This document shows, one piece after another, positions 41,416 to 50,606 of a DNA stretch of 64,000 nucleotides. This stretch comes from Allohahella sp002354735. GTDB taxonomy: Bacteria > Pseudomonadota > Gammaproteobacteria > Pseudomonadales > Oleiphilaceae. The stretch spans positions 3,906,001 through 3,970,000 of the forward strand of contig NZ_CP172312.1 of assembly GCF_047946665.1 (NCBI RefSeq), written 5' to 3'. Numbering within the stretch: the first letter of the stretch is position 1; every line of letters starts with the position of its first letter. A program made the position numbers and the translations under genes. The notes beneath the pieces were generated by a model. It searched no databases and was not told the DNA's origin. It saw only the letters and a list, made by a program, of their open reading frames with translations.

Positions 41416-41865
41416 ATGGTTGACCCTGGTGGAGCACGCGTGGCCGCGGAAGAAGACTACCTGTTCGTCTACGGCACGCTGCGCAAGGCAGGTTCGCCGC
41501 AGGCGCTGGCGCTGCTTTCACAGTATTGTGACTATCATGCCGAGGCCTGGGTTCAGGGCAGGCTATACGAAGTTGCTGGCTATCCTGGTCTGGTGGACTC
41601 TGCTTGCCCGTCAGATCGGGTGCTGGGCGAGCTATATCATGTGGGCGGCAGGCTCAGTGTGCTGGCCGCACTGGACGACTACGAAGAATGTTCAGATCAT
41701 TTTCCGCAGCCCCACGAATATATCCGCTGTCGAAGACCCGTTTCGCTGATCGATGGCGCCGTCGTCCAGGCCTGGATCTATCTGTACAATCGTGATGTCG
41801 GAGAACTCTCGTCGATACCATCAGGTGACTACACCGCCTTTCTTGCCAGCTCCGGAGACCTCTGA
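41416..41865 (+). CDS. Gamma-glutamylcyclotransferase-like protein (AIG2-type)
   Basis: The 149-residue protein has the family start motif YLFVYGTLRKAGS and a catalytic Glu in LDDYEECSD. Family members release 5-oxoproline from gamma-glutamyl amines or act on other gamma-glutamyl compounds; the substrate cannot be told. Its stop lies three bases before the next gene, so the two are coupled. Confidence 0.85.
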   Translation: MVDPGGARVAAEEDYLFVYGTLRKAGSPQALALLSQYCDYHAEAWVQGRLYEVAGYPGLVDSACPSDRVLGELYHVGGRLSVLAALDDYEECSDHFPQPHEYIRCRRPVSLIDGAVVQAWIYLYNRDVGELSSIPSGDYTAFLASSGDL

Positions 41866-41867
41866 CG

Positions 41868-42488
41868 ATGCCGATTTTCACCTTGATCATACTTATCGCC
41901 CTCGCGGTCCTGGGCTTTTACGCGATACGCCGATCCGCAGGTCGATCGAAGCAGCAGCTCGAAGATGATTCGGCGCCCAGCCAGAATGGCAGGCCCCCCA
42001 GGCAGGTCAGCGATGAGGTGGAACGCGAACCCGATGCCGACAAGCGTCGTTTGGGTGCCATGTATTCCGGAAGTCTCGGTGAGTACCAGAAGGAGGAGAC
42101 TGACCTCGCTGTGCGAGTCGCCAACGAAAAATTTGGGCGAACGCTCGATTATTCACATCGCTCGATCGCTGATGTCGAAGCCATTCTCGGCGGGGCGCAT
42201 GACTACACCCTGATGGGCGACGCCAAAGACACCGATAATCTGGTGGACTGGGCAGAAATGTTTGGCTGCTACATCGCCACTGTGATCCAGAAGCAGACTG
42301 GAGAGGGGCAACTCGAGCGGGACCACCAGGATCTGGGCGACGACAGCTATCCCTTTCACTGGAAGGGCGAAACGATCTTTCCCCAGTCATGGTGCCACAA
42401 GCGTATTTTCGAAGGCCCTGCTCACGATCTGAGTCGCAAGTACAAAACAGAAATTCTCGACAGGATCTACGGTCCCACCTCCACGTAA
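41868..42488 (+). CDS. Membrane-anchored protein resembling DUF3806
   Basis: The 206-residue protein has one N-terminal membrane segment (FTLIILIALAVLGFYAI), a charged linker (about 25-60) and a globular part (about 70-200). The block VDWAEMFGCYIATVIQKQTG and later PFHWKGETIFPQSWCHKRIF recalls DUF3806, whose function is unknown. No catalytic motif is apparent. It is coupled to the gamma-glutamylcyclotransferase-like gene. Confidence 0.65.
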   Translation: MPIFTLIILIALAVLGFYAIRRSAGRSKQQLEDDSAPSQNGRPPRQVSDEVEREPDADKRRLGAMYSGSLGEYQKEETDLAVRVANEKFGRTLDYSHRSIADVEAILGGAHDYTLMGDAKDTDNLVDWAEMFGCYIATVIQKQTGEGQLERDHQDLGDDSYPFHWKGETIFPQSWCHKRIFEGPAHDLSRKYKTEILDRIYGPTST

Positions 42489-42576
42489 ACTTGCAATCCC
42501 CGCCCATGACAGGTAAACAGGCCCTCCAGTTCAGGAATGCCCGCGCCACTTTTATAAGCCGTTTAAGGTAACAGTG

Positions 42577-42633
42577 AACCTAATAGGTTAACTTTCGTAC
42601 CCACCGGCAACGAAGTGACCTAGACCTTTAGGT
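42577..42633. promoter_or_regulatory. Two related palindromes upstream of ectD (possible operators)
   Basis: AACCTAATAGGTT (42577-42589) is a perfect palindrome around a central A. ACCTAGACCTTTAGGT (42618-42633) has the same ACCTA / TAGGT ends with one mismatch. Both lie in the 222-base gap before ectD, 41 bases apart start to start. They may bind an osmotic or MarR-type regulator, but this is not known. Confidence 0.4.
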
Positions 42634-42710
42634 ATAGCGTGCGCTTGCGCGAATTGTGTTCGTGTAGCGTTCTGATTTTTGGACATGAATCGAAACTGGA
42701 GGAGATTGTT

Positions 42711-43613
42711 ATGGAACCTGTGAGGGATATTTATCCATCCAGAACAGGGGAATGTGAGCAAGTACTGAATCGCATGGATCCCGTTGTGTATGGAGACTGC
42801 AGCCAGCCCCCCGAGTTTGGGTTGGAGACAGATCAAATCAAATTTTACGAAGAGAATGGCTATCTCACCGTACCGGATTTCATGCCAGAGGTAGTGCCAG
42901 ATCTGCTTGCAGAGATGGAGCGCATGAAACAGGATCTCTCTGGTGAAGAGACGCTCATCACCGAGCCTGATAGCGGCGAAATCAGAACCATCTTCAAACC
43001 TTTCGCCTACAGCGAAGTTGTCGACCGCCTCTCCCGCGATCCGCGCATCCTCAACAAGGTCAGACAGCTGCTCGGCTCCGAAGTCTACCTCATGCAGTCG
43101 CGCATCAACGTCAAACCAGCCTTCAAGGGCCGATCCTTTCCGTGGCACTCTGACTTCGAGACCTGGCATGTGGAGGATGGCATGCCACGTATGCGAGCCG
43201 TTACGGTTTGGCTGATGCTTAGTGAGAACACCGAATACAATGGTCCGCTTTTCGTTGTGCCAGGTTCGCACAAAAAATACGTGGCGTGCAGTGGCAAGAC
43301 GGTCGAGAAGAACTACGAGACCTCGCTGAAAAAACAGACGCTCGGTGTACCAAAGCCAGAGACGATGAAGGAGGTATTGGCGAATTCCGAGATCAAGGGT
43401 CTCTATGGTCAGCCGGGAACGCTGGTATTCCACGAGTGCAATCTGCTCCACGGCTCGCCTGACAATATCTCTGGTGACCCGCGATCGATTCTGATGTTCG
43501 TCTACAACAGTGTGGAAAACCGGCCAGTCGAACCCTTCGGAGGCCAGGCTCCACGGCCGCACTACCTGTCGAATCCAGACCTTACGCCGCTCAAGCCGGT
43601 GGATATCAACTGA
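42711..43613 (+). CDS. ectD: Ectoine 5-hydroxylase
   Basis: EctD is a non-haem iron, 2-oxoglutarate-dependent dioxygenase that converts ectoine to 5-hydroxyectoine, a compatible solute. The family signature is intact: FPWHSDFETWHVEDGMPRMR holds the iron-binding His-x-Asp, and HECNLLHGSPDNISG holds the second His. The later VPGSHKKYVAC and the length (300) also fit. GGAGGAG lies before ATG 42711. No ectABC is in the window, so ectoine must be made from genes elsewhere or taken up. Likely induced by salt or heat; two palindromes lie upstream. Confidence 0.93.
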   Translation: MEPVRDIYPSRTGECEQVLNRMDPVVYGDCSQPPEFGLETDQIKFYEENGYLTVPDFMPEVVPDLLAEMERMKQDLSGEETLITEPDSGEIRTIFKPFAYSEVVDRLSRDPRILNKVRQLLGSEVYLMQSRINVKPAFKGRSFPWHSDFETWHVEDGMPRMRAVTVWLMLSENTEYNGPLFVVPGSHKKYVACSGKTVEKNYETSLKKQTLGVPKPETMKEVLANSEIKGLYGQPGTLVFHECNLLHGSPDNISGDPRSILMFVYNSVENRPVEPFGGQAPRPHYLSNPDLTPLKPVDIN

Positions 43614-43705
43614 AGGTCTCGACCTGGGGAGCGAAGCACTGGTCCTCCCCTGAAACTCTGATATCCTGAGGGGCTGATCACCGCAGTTCCCTTCAGGTAG
43701 GCGAC

Positions 43706-45763
43706 ATGGCTTCCGACAGCAAGCAGCGCAGGGTTTCCTTCCGAAAGCGGTTATATCGTCTACGTGCCGCTTTCGTTCAGCAGGATCCTGGGCTGCTGCG
43801 GCTCCAGGCCACGGGCCGCATCATGGCTACCTTGTCGACGGTCATCGTTGCGCTTATCTATCTGACGGAACAGTTTGAGCTGCCTATCCAGAGCATGCTG
43901 CTGGCCACCAGTGCTGCGGCTTATCTCAGTCTCTTCGTGCGTGATGAACTCAGGGCAGACCGTATTCGGACCACTGCGCTGTCAACCCTGGCAATCCTGG
44001 CTGCCGTTGTGCCCGGCGTACTGTTCGCACCGTATGGCATTGCGGCGGCACCGCTGCTCTGTACGCTCGTGCTGGTGTCGTTCACGATGGCTGCGGTTAG
44101 CACCCGAGCCACTACAGTTGGCCTGGCCGGAACGTGGATGTACGGATTCAGCCTCTACTTTCAGCCGCCGCCCGGTCATACGCTGACTTATCTTCTGGCG
44201 GTAGCCTTTGCCTGCGCGATCACCATGCTGATCCGCTTCCTGCTATGGCGCGACGATCGCTCGCTCGAGCGTAAGCGTCTGCTAAGAATTTACGGCATGG
44301 CGATGTACGACTTCATCGATGCCCTGATGGCTCGTAGCAACGCGCGGCGGCGCACATACGCTTTCAATCGCATGCACAACCGTGTTTTCCCTATCGAAAG
44401 CGCATTGCTTCGCCGCTCTGATATTCCAGACCGACTGTATGAAACCCTGCTTCGGTTTCGTCTGGGCATCGAAGGCGTGGGCTTGAGGATCAAGGAGTTT
44501 TCGCGAGGGGATCTGGAGCAGTTGCGGGAAGATCTCGCTCTCTTTCCGCCCGAGATCGCACGTAGCGAAAATGCCGCCGAGCGTTCAGCGCGGGCAGAGG
44601 AGGGCGCCCCGCTTCCAGCCGAAGCGCATCCATTGATGAAGCGACTGCGTTTGCGGATGTTGCGAATCGGTGTGCTGTCGGGGAAGAGCAGTTCGGGACT
44701 TGCCAGAATTAGTGCCCGCAGTCAGCCAGTCATCGATACCACCACCTGGCGCGAGCGTCTGCCGCGTGTCTTGCCAAAGGCACTACAGGTAACGCTAGCC
44801 GTCTCTTTGGCGGTGCTATTCGGCAGTATGCTGTCGGCCGACCGTTGGCTGTGGGCGTTTCTCGCTGCACTCTTTATGTATGTGGGTAATGAATCAGCTG
44901 GTCAGATTCTGACTCGAGGCTGGAGCAATGTGATTGGCAGTATCATAGGCGTGGGCATCGGCCTGCTCGTGACCAGTCTGGTGCAGGGCAATATGGCGGT
45001 CGAGCTGACAGCCATATTCTGCTTTCTGTTCATCGGTATCTATGCCACGCCGGTCAACTATGCCTTCTTTGCCGCCGGCCTTACCGCGACGCTCGGCCTG
45101 CTGCAGGGCATGAGCGGAGGTGAAGTGCCATCAATACTCGAGCTACGCTTCATAGAGGTCATTATTGGTGCCGGTGTAGGTGTGCTGGTGGCTTATATCG
45201 TTTCACCGCTGCAGGCGCGAACGCACGTCCGTCGTTCAGTAGCCGCTCTGTTGCTGAGTATGTGCCGGCTGCTTGAGCATTCAGCGGCGGGCGAGCAGCG
45301 GTCCATGCATGAAAAGCTCAACCTGTTCAGGCTGGCGATTGCGCCAGGGCGCCTGGGATTCATGCCGCAGGTCAGACATGCGATTACCAGGCGTACCGGC
45401 CAACTCATGGCAGTGGTGCATTACGTGGAGCTCTACGATTATCTCCGTCACCTGGCTGCAGCAGATTTGGAGGAGTCCACCACCGGCGATGCAGATACGA
45501 CAACATCAGAGACTACAGCGCCGTTTGCCACCCGCGCCGAAGACGAGGTGCAGCGGCGCAGAATAGTGCTACAAATGGAGGAATTGGCTGGGGCGCTCAC
45601 AGAGGGGCGCGTGCCGGTAAACGCGCTTGAGCCTACGTCGGCACTGCCTCAGATCACCGAGAGTGCCCGCAGCGGCATCGATCCCGATGCCTTCAAGGCA
45701 GCCCTGGACCGTCTCGAGCTGGCGCTCTACGAGCTCATTGAAGATGTGGCGAAACGAGACTAG
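43706..45763 (+). CDS. FUSC family inner-membrane protein
   Basis: The 685-residue protein has two clusters of about five to six membrane segments (about 30-175 and 355-490) separated and followed by cytoplasmic helical domains, the layout of YccS/AaeB/FUSC proteins. The second cluster contains ADRWLWAFLAALFMYVGNES and GWSNVIGSIIGVGIGLL. Relatives export aromatic carboxylic acids or affect envelope stress. No membrane-fusion partner gene is adjacent. AGGTAGG lies before ATG 43706. Ends seven bases from the convergent trpC stop. Confidence 0.87.
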   Translation: MASDSKQRRVSFRKRLYRLRAAFVQQDPGLLRLQATGRIMATLSTVIVALIYLTEQFELPIQSMLLATSAAAYLSLFVRDELRADRIRTTALSTLAILAAVVPGVLFAPYGIAAAPLLCTLVLVSFTMAAVSTRATTVGLAGTWMYGFSLYFQPPPGHTLTYLLAVAFACAITMLIRFLLWRDDRSLERKRLLRIYGMAMYDFIDALMARSNARRRTYAFNRMHNRVFPIESALLRRSDIPDRLYETLLRFRLGIEGVGLRIKEFSRGDLEQLREDLALFPPEIARSENAAERSARAEEGAPLPAEAHPLMKRLRLRMLRIGVLSGKSSSGLARISARSQPVIDTTTWRERLPRVLPKALQVTLAVSLAVLFGSMLSADRWLWAFLAALFMYVGNESAGQILTRGWSNVIGSIIGVGIGLLVTSLVQGNMAVELTAIFCFLFIGIYATPVNYAFFAAGLTATLGLLQGMSGGEVPSILELRFIEVIIGAGVGVLVAYIVSPLQARTHVRRSVAALLLSMCRLLEHSAAGEQRSMHEKLNLFRLAIAPGRLGFMPQVRHAITRRTGQLMAVVHYVELYDYLRHLAAADLEESTTGDADTTTSETTAPFATRAEDEVQRRRIVLQMEELAGALTEGRVPVNALEPTSALPQITESARSGIDPDAFKAALDRLELALYELIEDVAKRD

Positions 45764-45769
45764 CAGCGG

Positions 45770-46591
45770 CTAGTTGAAAAGGGCTTCCAGCGCGGCACCA
45801 GGATCATCTGCACGCATGAACGACTCACCGACCAGAAAACTGAACACGCCGTTCCGCTGCATATGGTCGACATCTTCCCGGCTGGTGATACCGCTTTCGG
45901 TGACCACGATCTTGCCCGCCGGGATCTTGTGCAGCAGTCTGGTCGTGGTGTCGAGCGAAACCTCAAAAGTGTGCAAATTACGATTGTTGATGCCGAGCAG
46001 GGGCGTGCCCAGTGTGAGGGCGGCACTCAACTCGGACTCGTTATGCACTTCGACCAGCACATCGAGCTGAAGACTGCGGGCCAGGTCGTGAAGGCTATGC
46101 ATCTGCTCCACTTCGAGGCATGCGGCAATCAGCAGAATACAATCGGCGCCTATCAGCCTGGCTTCATAGATCTGGTAAGGATCAATAATGAAGTCCTTAC
46201 GCAATACAGGTAAGGAGCACGCTGCACGAGCCTGCTGCAGGTAACTGTCGCTGCCCTGGAAGTAATCGATATCCGTCAGCACCGACAGACACGCAGCGCC
46301 GGCTTTCTCGTACTGCTGCGCAATGCGCGCGGGGTCGAAATCTTCGCGGATCACGCCCTTGCTGGGTGAGGCCTTCTTGATTTCGGCAATGACCGCGGGC
46401 ATGCCTCGATCGAGCTTGTGTTGGATCGCCCTGAGGAATCCGCGCGGCGGCGGTACGGTGGCCAGGGCTTCCATCATGTTGGACTGAGGGTTACGGAGGC
46501 TACGTTCCTCGACTTCCTCACGCTTGCGATTGACGATGGTCTTGAGGATGGTCGGTGTTTCACTGCTGGAGGTGGTATCGAGATGGCTCAC
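45770..46591 (-). CDS. trpC: Indole-3-glycerol phosphate synthase
   Basis: TrpC closes the indole ring of CdRP in tryptophan synthesis. The 273-residue TIM barrel has EIKKASPSKGVI with the catalytic Glu and Lys, VLRKDFIIDPYQIYEARLIG, and GINNRNLHTF. It is monofunctional, without a TrpF domain. It is the last gene of rpe-trpE-trpG-trpD-trpC and overlaps trpD by ATGA. trpF, trpA and trpB are not in this window. Confidence 0.95.
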   Translation of the reverse strand: MSHLDTTSSSETPTILKTIVNRKREEVEERSLRNPQSNMMEALATVPPPRGFLRAIQHKLDRGMPAVIAEIKKASPSKGVIREDFDPARIAQQYEKAGAACLSVLTDIDYFQGSDSYLQQARAACSLPVLRKDFIIDPYQIYEARLIGADCILLIAACLEVEQMHSLHDLARSLQLDVLVEVHNESELSAALTLGTPLLGINNRNLHTFEVSLDTTTRLLHKIPAGKIVVTESGITSREDVDHMQRNGVFSFLVGESFMRADDPGAALEALFN

Positions 46592-47721
46592 GACTCGTCC
46601 TCCATGAGCAGGTGAGTGAAGCTTGCCAGCTCCTGCAGTTTTGCCAGCGCCAGACCTGAGCCGATGGCATCCTGCGCCAGCACGACGCCTTCCGACAGCG
46701 ATTGTGCCAGGTCCGCGGCGTAAATGGCTGCACCCGCGTTGAAAGCGATCAACTGCACTGCGGCATCGATTTGAGCGAAATGTGCCTCCGCATCGGCATC
46801 TGTATTCCTGCCGTTATGGTTGAAGCCCTTGCGACGTTCAGTTCGGCCCTGGGTGCGATCCAGTGCATGATTGTCCAAGGCCTGCTTGATCAGGGCGAGG
46901 CTCTCTTCTGAATTACTGACCTTCAGGCTGTCCATCGACTGGGTTTCCAGACCCACGTCCTCTGGTTTCACCCGGTATTCGCTGATCTCGCCCTTGAATA
47001 GCTCAACGACCAGCGTCGGCTCGGAAAGGCTGAATTCATCCAGACCGTCATCCGAATGCACCACCAGCACATGCTCGCTGCCAAGGCGCTGAAGTGCCTC
47101 GCAGATGGGTCGACACAGATTGCGGTCGAACACACCGATGACCTGCTTCTTCACGCCAGCAGGATTGGTAATGGGGCCGAGCACATTGAAGATGGTTCGA
47201 ACGCCCATCTCCTTGCGTGGTCCTATGGCATGCTTCATGGCGCTGTGGTGCGAAGGTGCAAAGAGAAATCCGACGCCGATGTCCTCGATGGCACGGGCCG
47301 TCGCGTCAGGTGGGATGGCCAGATTGACCCCGGCCGTTTCCAGTAGATCGGCACTGCCAGTCTTGCTCGACACACTGCGATTGCCGTGCTTGGCCACCTT
47401 GGCGCCGGCTGCGGCAGCGACGAAGGCTGCTGCCGTGCTCACATTGAAAAGACCGCTGCCGTCACCACCAGTGCCGCAGGTGTCGACCAGATGCTTCAGG
47501 TCGCCCTTCACGGTAACGGGTGTCGCGAGGGCGCGCATGACACGCGCCGCACCGGTGATTTCGTCAATTGTCTCGCCTTTCATGCGCAGCGCTATCAGAA
47601 AGCCACCGATCTGGGCTGGTGTGGTCTGGCCGGTCATGATCTGTTGCATGACGTCGGTCATGTCCTCAGTCGACAGATCCTGCCGATCGATGAGTTGCTT
47701 CAGTGCTGCTTGTATTTCCAT
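46588..47721 (-). CDS. trpD: Anthranilate phosphoribosyltransferase with an insertion
   Basis: TrpD transfers phosphoribose from PRPP to anthranilate. Key motifs are DTCGTGGDGSGLFNVST (PRPP loop), KHGNRSVSSKTGSADLLE, PSHHSAMK and GPITNPAG. The protein has 377 residues against about 340-350 usual. The surplus is a hydrophilic insertion at about 284-318 (for example RTQGRTERRKGF and RNTDADAEAHF) between the LALIKQAL helix and the FNAGAAIYAAD helix, outside the active site. Frame is intact, so it is probably a loop, not an error. It overlaps trpC by four bases. Confidence 0.95.
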   Translation of the reverse strand: MEIQAALKQLIDRQDLSTEDMTDVMQQIMTGQTTPAQIGGFLIALRMKGETIDEITGAARVMRALATPVTVKGDLKHLVDTCGTGGDGSGLFNVSTAAAFVAAAAGAKVAKHGNRSVSSKTGSADLLETAGVNLAIPPDATARAIEDIGVGFLFAPSHHSAMKHAIGPRKEMGVRTIFNVLGPITNPAGVKKQVIGVFDRNLCRPICEALQRLGSEHVLVVHSDDGLDEFSLSEPTLVVELFKGEISEYRVKPEDVGLETQSMDSLKVSNSEESLALIKQALDNHALDRTQGRTERRKGFNHNGRNTDADAEAHFAQIDAAVQLIAFNAGAAIYAADLAQSLSEGVVLAQDAIGSGLALAKLQELASFTHLLMEDES

Positions 47722-47741
47722 AAGTGGCTTCAGATACCGTG

Positions 47742-48329
47742 TTAGCGCGTAGGGCTTTTCAGAAAGTTATCGAGCAGGGCGTGTCCGTGCTCCGTGAGTA
47801 TCGACTCGGGATGGAATTGCACCCCTTCGATATTGAGCGTCTTGTGGCGCACGCCCATGATCTCTTCTATTTCACCATTATCGTATTGGGTCCACGCGGT
47901 CATCTCGAGACAGTCCGGAAGGCTATCCTTCTGCAGCACCAGCGAGTGATATCGGGTCGCTGTGTAGGGCGAAGGCAGCCCTGCGAAAACACCGACGCCA
48001 GTATGGTAAATTGGTGAAGTCTTGCCATGCATGATTCGTCCGCCGCGCACCACCTCTGCACCATACACCTGACCAATGGCCTGGTGACCCAGACAGACAC
48101 CCAGCAAAGGGATCTTGCCAGCAAATCTGCGAATGACATCCATCGAAATGCCTGCTTCATTCGGCGTGCATGGGCCCGGTGACAGAACGATCTTCTCGGG
48201 CGCCATCTTTTCGATATCGTCCACGGTCAGTTCATCGTTTCTCACCACACGCACGTCGGCGCCGAGCTCACCGAGGTATTGCACGATGTTATAGGTAAAC
48301 GAATCGTAGTTATCGATCATCAGCAGCAT
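47742..48329 (-). CDS. trpG: Anthranilate synthase, glutamine amidotransferase subunit
   Basis: TrpG supplies ammonia to TrpE. The class I amidotransferase triad is visible: Cys79 in GVCLGHQAIGQ and His-Glu in VQFHPESIL. SPGPCTPNEAG is the expected oxyanion loop. At 195 residues it is a separate subunit, not fused to TrpD or TrpE. It lies four bases after trpE. In some bacteria this protein also serves PabB; no pabB is here. Confidence 0.95.
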   Translation of the reverse strand: MLLMIDNYDSFTYNIVQYLGELGADVRVVRNDELTVDDIEKMAPEKIVLSPGPCTPNEAGISMDVIRRFAGKIPLLGVCLGHQAIGQVYGAEVVRGGRIMHGKTSPIYHTGVGVFAGLPSPYTATRYHSLVLQKDSLPDCLEMTAWTQYDNGEIEEIMGVRHKTLNIEGVQFHPESILTEHGHALLDNFLKSPTR

Positions 48330-48333
48330 TCGA

Positions 48334-49827
48334 TCACAGCCCCCGCTGGGCGAGTGCGACCGCGCGTATCACCGCGCGACCTTTGTTGAGCGTTTCTTCC
48401 CATTCATTGGCGGGCACGGAATCGGCGACAATGCCGGCTCCTGCCTGAACGTAAAGCATCTCGTTCTTTATAACGGCTGTGCGGATGGCGATAGCCGTGT
48501 CCATATTGCCCTGCCAGGATAGGTAGCCTATCGCGCCCCCATAGATGCCGCGTTTCACTGGCTCCAGCTCGTCGATAATCTCCATGGCACGAACCTTAGG
48601 TGCGCCGCTCAGCGTACCGGCGGGCAGCGTGGCTGCAAGCACGTCGAGTGCTGACATGCCCTGCTTCAGTTTGCCGATGACATTGGAGACGATATGCATC
48701 ACGTGCGAGTAACGTTCGATCACCATCTTCTCGGTGAGCTTCACGCTACTGATGTCCGCGACGCGACCCACATCGTTGCGGCCTAGATCGATGAGCATGA
48801 GATGTTCTGCCAGCTCCTTGGGATCGGCCAGCAGCTCTTTTTCGAGCGTCTGATCTTCGGCTTCGTTGGCGCCACGAGGGCGGGTGCCGGCAATCGGCCG
48901 GACTGTCACAATGCCGTCTTCGAGGCGCGTTAGAATTTCGGGCGACGAACCTACGATATGGAAGTCGCCGAAGTCCAGGTAGTACATGTAGGGTGAAGGA
49001 TTCAGACAGCGCAGCGCACGGTACAGATTGATCGGCTCGGCCTTGAACTCCACTGACATCCGCTGCGAGAGCACCGCCTGCATGATGTCGCCGGCTTTGA
49101 TGTATTCACGGATCTTTTCGACACTCGCCTCATAGCCTTCTCGCGTAGAGGCGCTCTTGAAATCATCTTCTGCAGCCTGCGTGTCCTGACCCACATGCAG
49201 CGAGTGATCTGCCAGCGGTGCACGAAGCCGGCGCTCGAGTTCGTTCAGTCGAGCTTCGGCCTTTGCCAGCGCTTCCGGATCGGCCGGATCGCAGTGATGC
49301 ATCAGGAGCAGCTTACCGCTCAGGTTGTCGAACACGACCAGCTCATCCGACACCATGAGGTAAATATCGGGTGTGCCAATCGAATCGTCCTGAGGCTGGG
49401 TAAGCTGCAGGCGTTTTTCGACATAGCGAACAGTGTCGTAACCAAAGTAGCCGACGAGGCCGCCATGGAAACGTGGCATGTCTTCAAGTTCCGGACAGCG
49501 GAAGCGCGCCTGATAGTCCGCAACGATGGCCAGCGGATCTTCACAGGTGAAGGATTCAGTGACTTTGCCGTCACAGCCGATTTCCACTTCGTAGCCCGTT
49601 ATCCGCAGAAAGTGGCGACATGGCAGCCCGATAATCGAGTACCGTCCCCATTTTTCACCGCCCTGCACAGACTCCAGGAGGTAGGAGAGTGGTTGCTTGC
49701 CGAGTTTCAGATAGGTGGACAACGGGGTATCCAGGTCGGCCATGACTTCACGCACGACCGGCACCCGGTTGAAATCTTCGCGTCCGAACTGGTCCAGTCG
49801 GGCCTGGTCGATGGTCGGTATGCTCAT
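48334..49827 (-). CDS. trpE: Anthranilate synthase component I
   Basis: TrpE makes anthranilate from chorismate and is the feedback target of tryptophan. The N-terminal part holds the regulatory SYLLESVQGG motif; the C-terminal part holds catalytic blocks such as PIAGTRPRG, DLGRNDVGRV and GTLSGAPKVRAMEI. The length (497) is normal. It overlaps rpe by ATGA. No leader peptide or attenuator can be expected upstream because rpe precedes it directly. Confidence 0.95.
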   Translation of the reverse strand: MSIPTIDQARLDQFGREDFNRVPVVREVMADLDTPLSTYLKLGKQPLSYLLESVQGGEKWGRYSIIGLPCRHFLRITGYEVEIGCDGKVTESFTCEDPLAIVADYQARFRCPELEDMPRFHGGLVGYFGYDTVRYVEKRLQLTQPQDDSIGTPDIYLMVSDELVVFDNLSGKLLLMHHCDPADPEALAKAEARLNELERRLRAPLADHSLHVGQDTQAAEDDFKSASTREGYEASVEKIREYIKAGDIMQAVLSQRMSVEFKAEPINLYRALRCLNPSPYMYYLDFGDFHIVGSSPEILTRLEDGIVTVRPIAGTRPRGANEAEDQTLEKELLADPKELAEHLMLIDLGRNDVGRVADISSVKLTEKMVIERYSHVMHIVSNVIGKLKQGMSALDVLAATLPAGTLSGAPKVRAMEIIDELEPVKRGIYGGAIGYLSWQGNMDTAIAIRTAVIKNEMLYVQAGAGIVADSVPANEWEETLNKGRAVIRAVALAQRGL

Positions 49828-50540
49828 ATGCTCCTGGCCAGGGCGATTTCTTCGCGCATGCGGCTGATGGTACTGGCGTAGTCTTCGCTGTTGAATATGG
49901 CAGAACCAGCGACGAACATGTCCGCGCCGGCCTGTGCAATCTCACGAATGTTGTCGATCTTCACGCCGCCGTCTATTTCCAGCCGGATATTGCGGCCAGT
50001 GGCATCGATGCGCTGACGAACTTCCTTCAGCTTGCGCAGTGTGGACGGAATGAAGGATTGACCACCGAAGCCCGGGTTTACCGACATCAGCAACACGACG
50101 TCGAGCTGTTCGAGGGTGTAGTCCAGCACGCTCAGCGGCGTGGCCGGATTCAGCACGAGACCGGCCTTGCAGCCATGCTGCTTGATCAAGGCTATGGAGC
50201 GGTCGACATGGTCGGAGGCTTCAGGGTGAAAGGTAATCCACGTGGCACCAGCCTTGGCGAACAACTCGATGAGTGGATCGACTGGCTTGACCATCAGATG
50301 CACATCGATGGCCGCATCCAGACCGTCCTTCTTCAGCGAGCGCGCAACGGCTTCGCAGACCATCGGACCGATGGTGAGATTGGGGACATAGTGATTGTCC
50401 ATGACATCGAAATGGACGACGTCTGCACCAGCTTCGATGACGTGGCGGATTTCCTCGCCCAGACGGGCAAAATCGGCAGACAGGATCGATGGGGCGATCA
50501 GGGCGTTCGCAGATTGATTCGACGCGCTTTGTTTCGACAT
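49824..50540 (-). CDS. rpe: Ribulose-phosphate 3-epimerase
   Basis: Rpe interconverts ribulose 5-phosphate and xylulose 5-phosphate. The 238-residue TIM barrel has SADFARLGEE, VVHFDVMDNHYVPNLTIGP (metal His and Asp), LMSVNPGFGGQSFI and EIDGGVKIDN. GGAG lies seven bases before ATG 50540. In related bacteria gph commonly lies between rpe and trpE; here the two genes overlap by ATGA and gph is absent. It heads the trp operon and is divergent from the DUF3530 gene (66 bases). Confidence 0.95.
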   Translation of the reverse strand: MSKQSASNQSANALIAPSILSADFARLGEEIRHVIEAGADVVHFDVMDNHYVPNLTIGPMVCEAVARSLKKDGLDAAIDVHLMVKPVDPLIELFAKAGATWITFHPEASDHVDRSIALIKQHGCKAGLVLNPATPLSVLDYTLEQLDVVLLMSVNPGFGGQSFIPSTLRKLKEVRQRIDATGRNIRLEIDGGVKIDNIREIAQAGADMFVAGSAIFNSEDYASTISRMREEIALARSI

Positions 50541-50606
50541 GTGCAAACTCCGTCCATACTTGAAGAACACCACATCTTACTGGAACGGCTCACAGGCTCA
50601 AGCTCG

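Noticed and set aside
42588..43562. 324-codon minus-strand open frame across ectD
   Set aside because: Antisense to ectD with its intact active-site motifs; length reflects codon bias only.
43626..43650. GC-rich hairpin (GGGGAG / CTCCCC) after ectD as terminator
   Set aside because: Six pairs with a 13-base loop and no T run; not enough to call a terminator.
50058..50606. Long open frame on the plus strand upstream of the DUF3530 gene
   Set aside because: It lies antisense over rpe, has no family features, and the real protein begins with a signal peptide at 50607.
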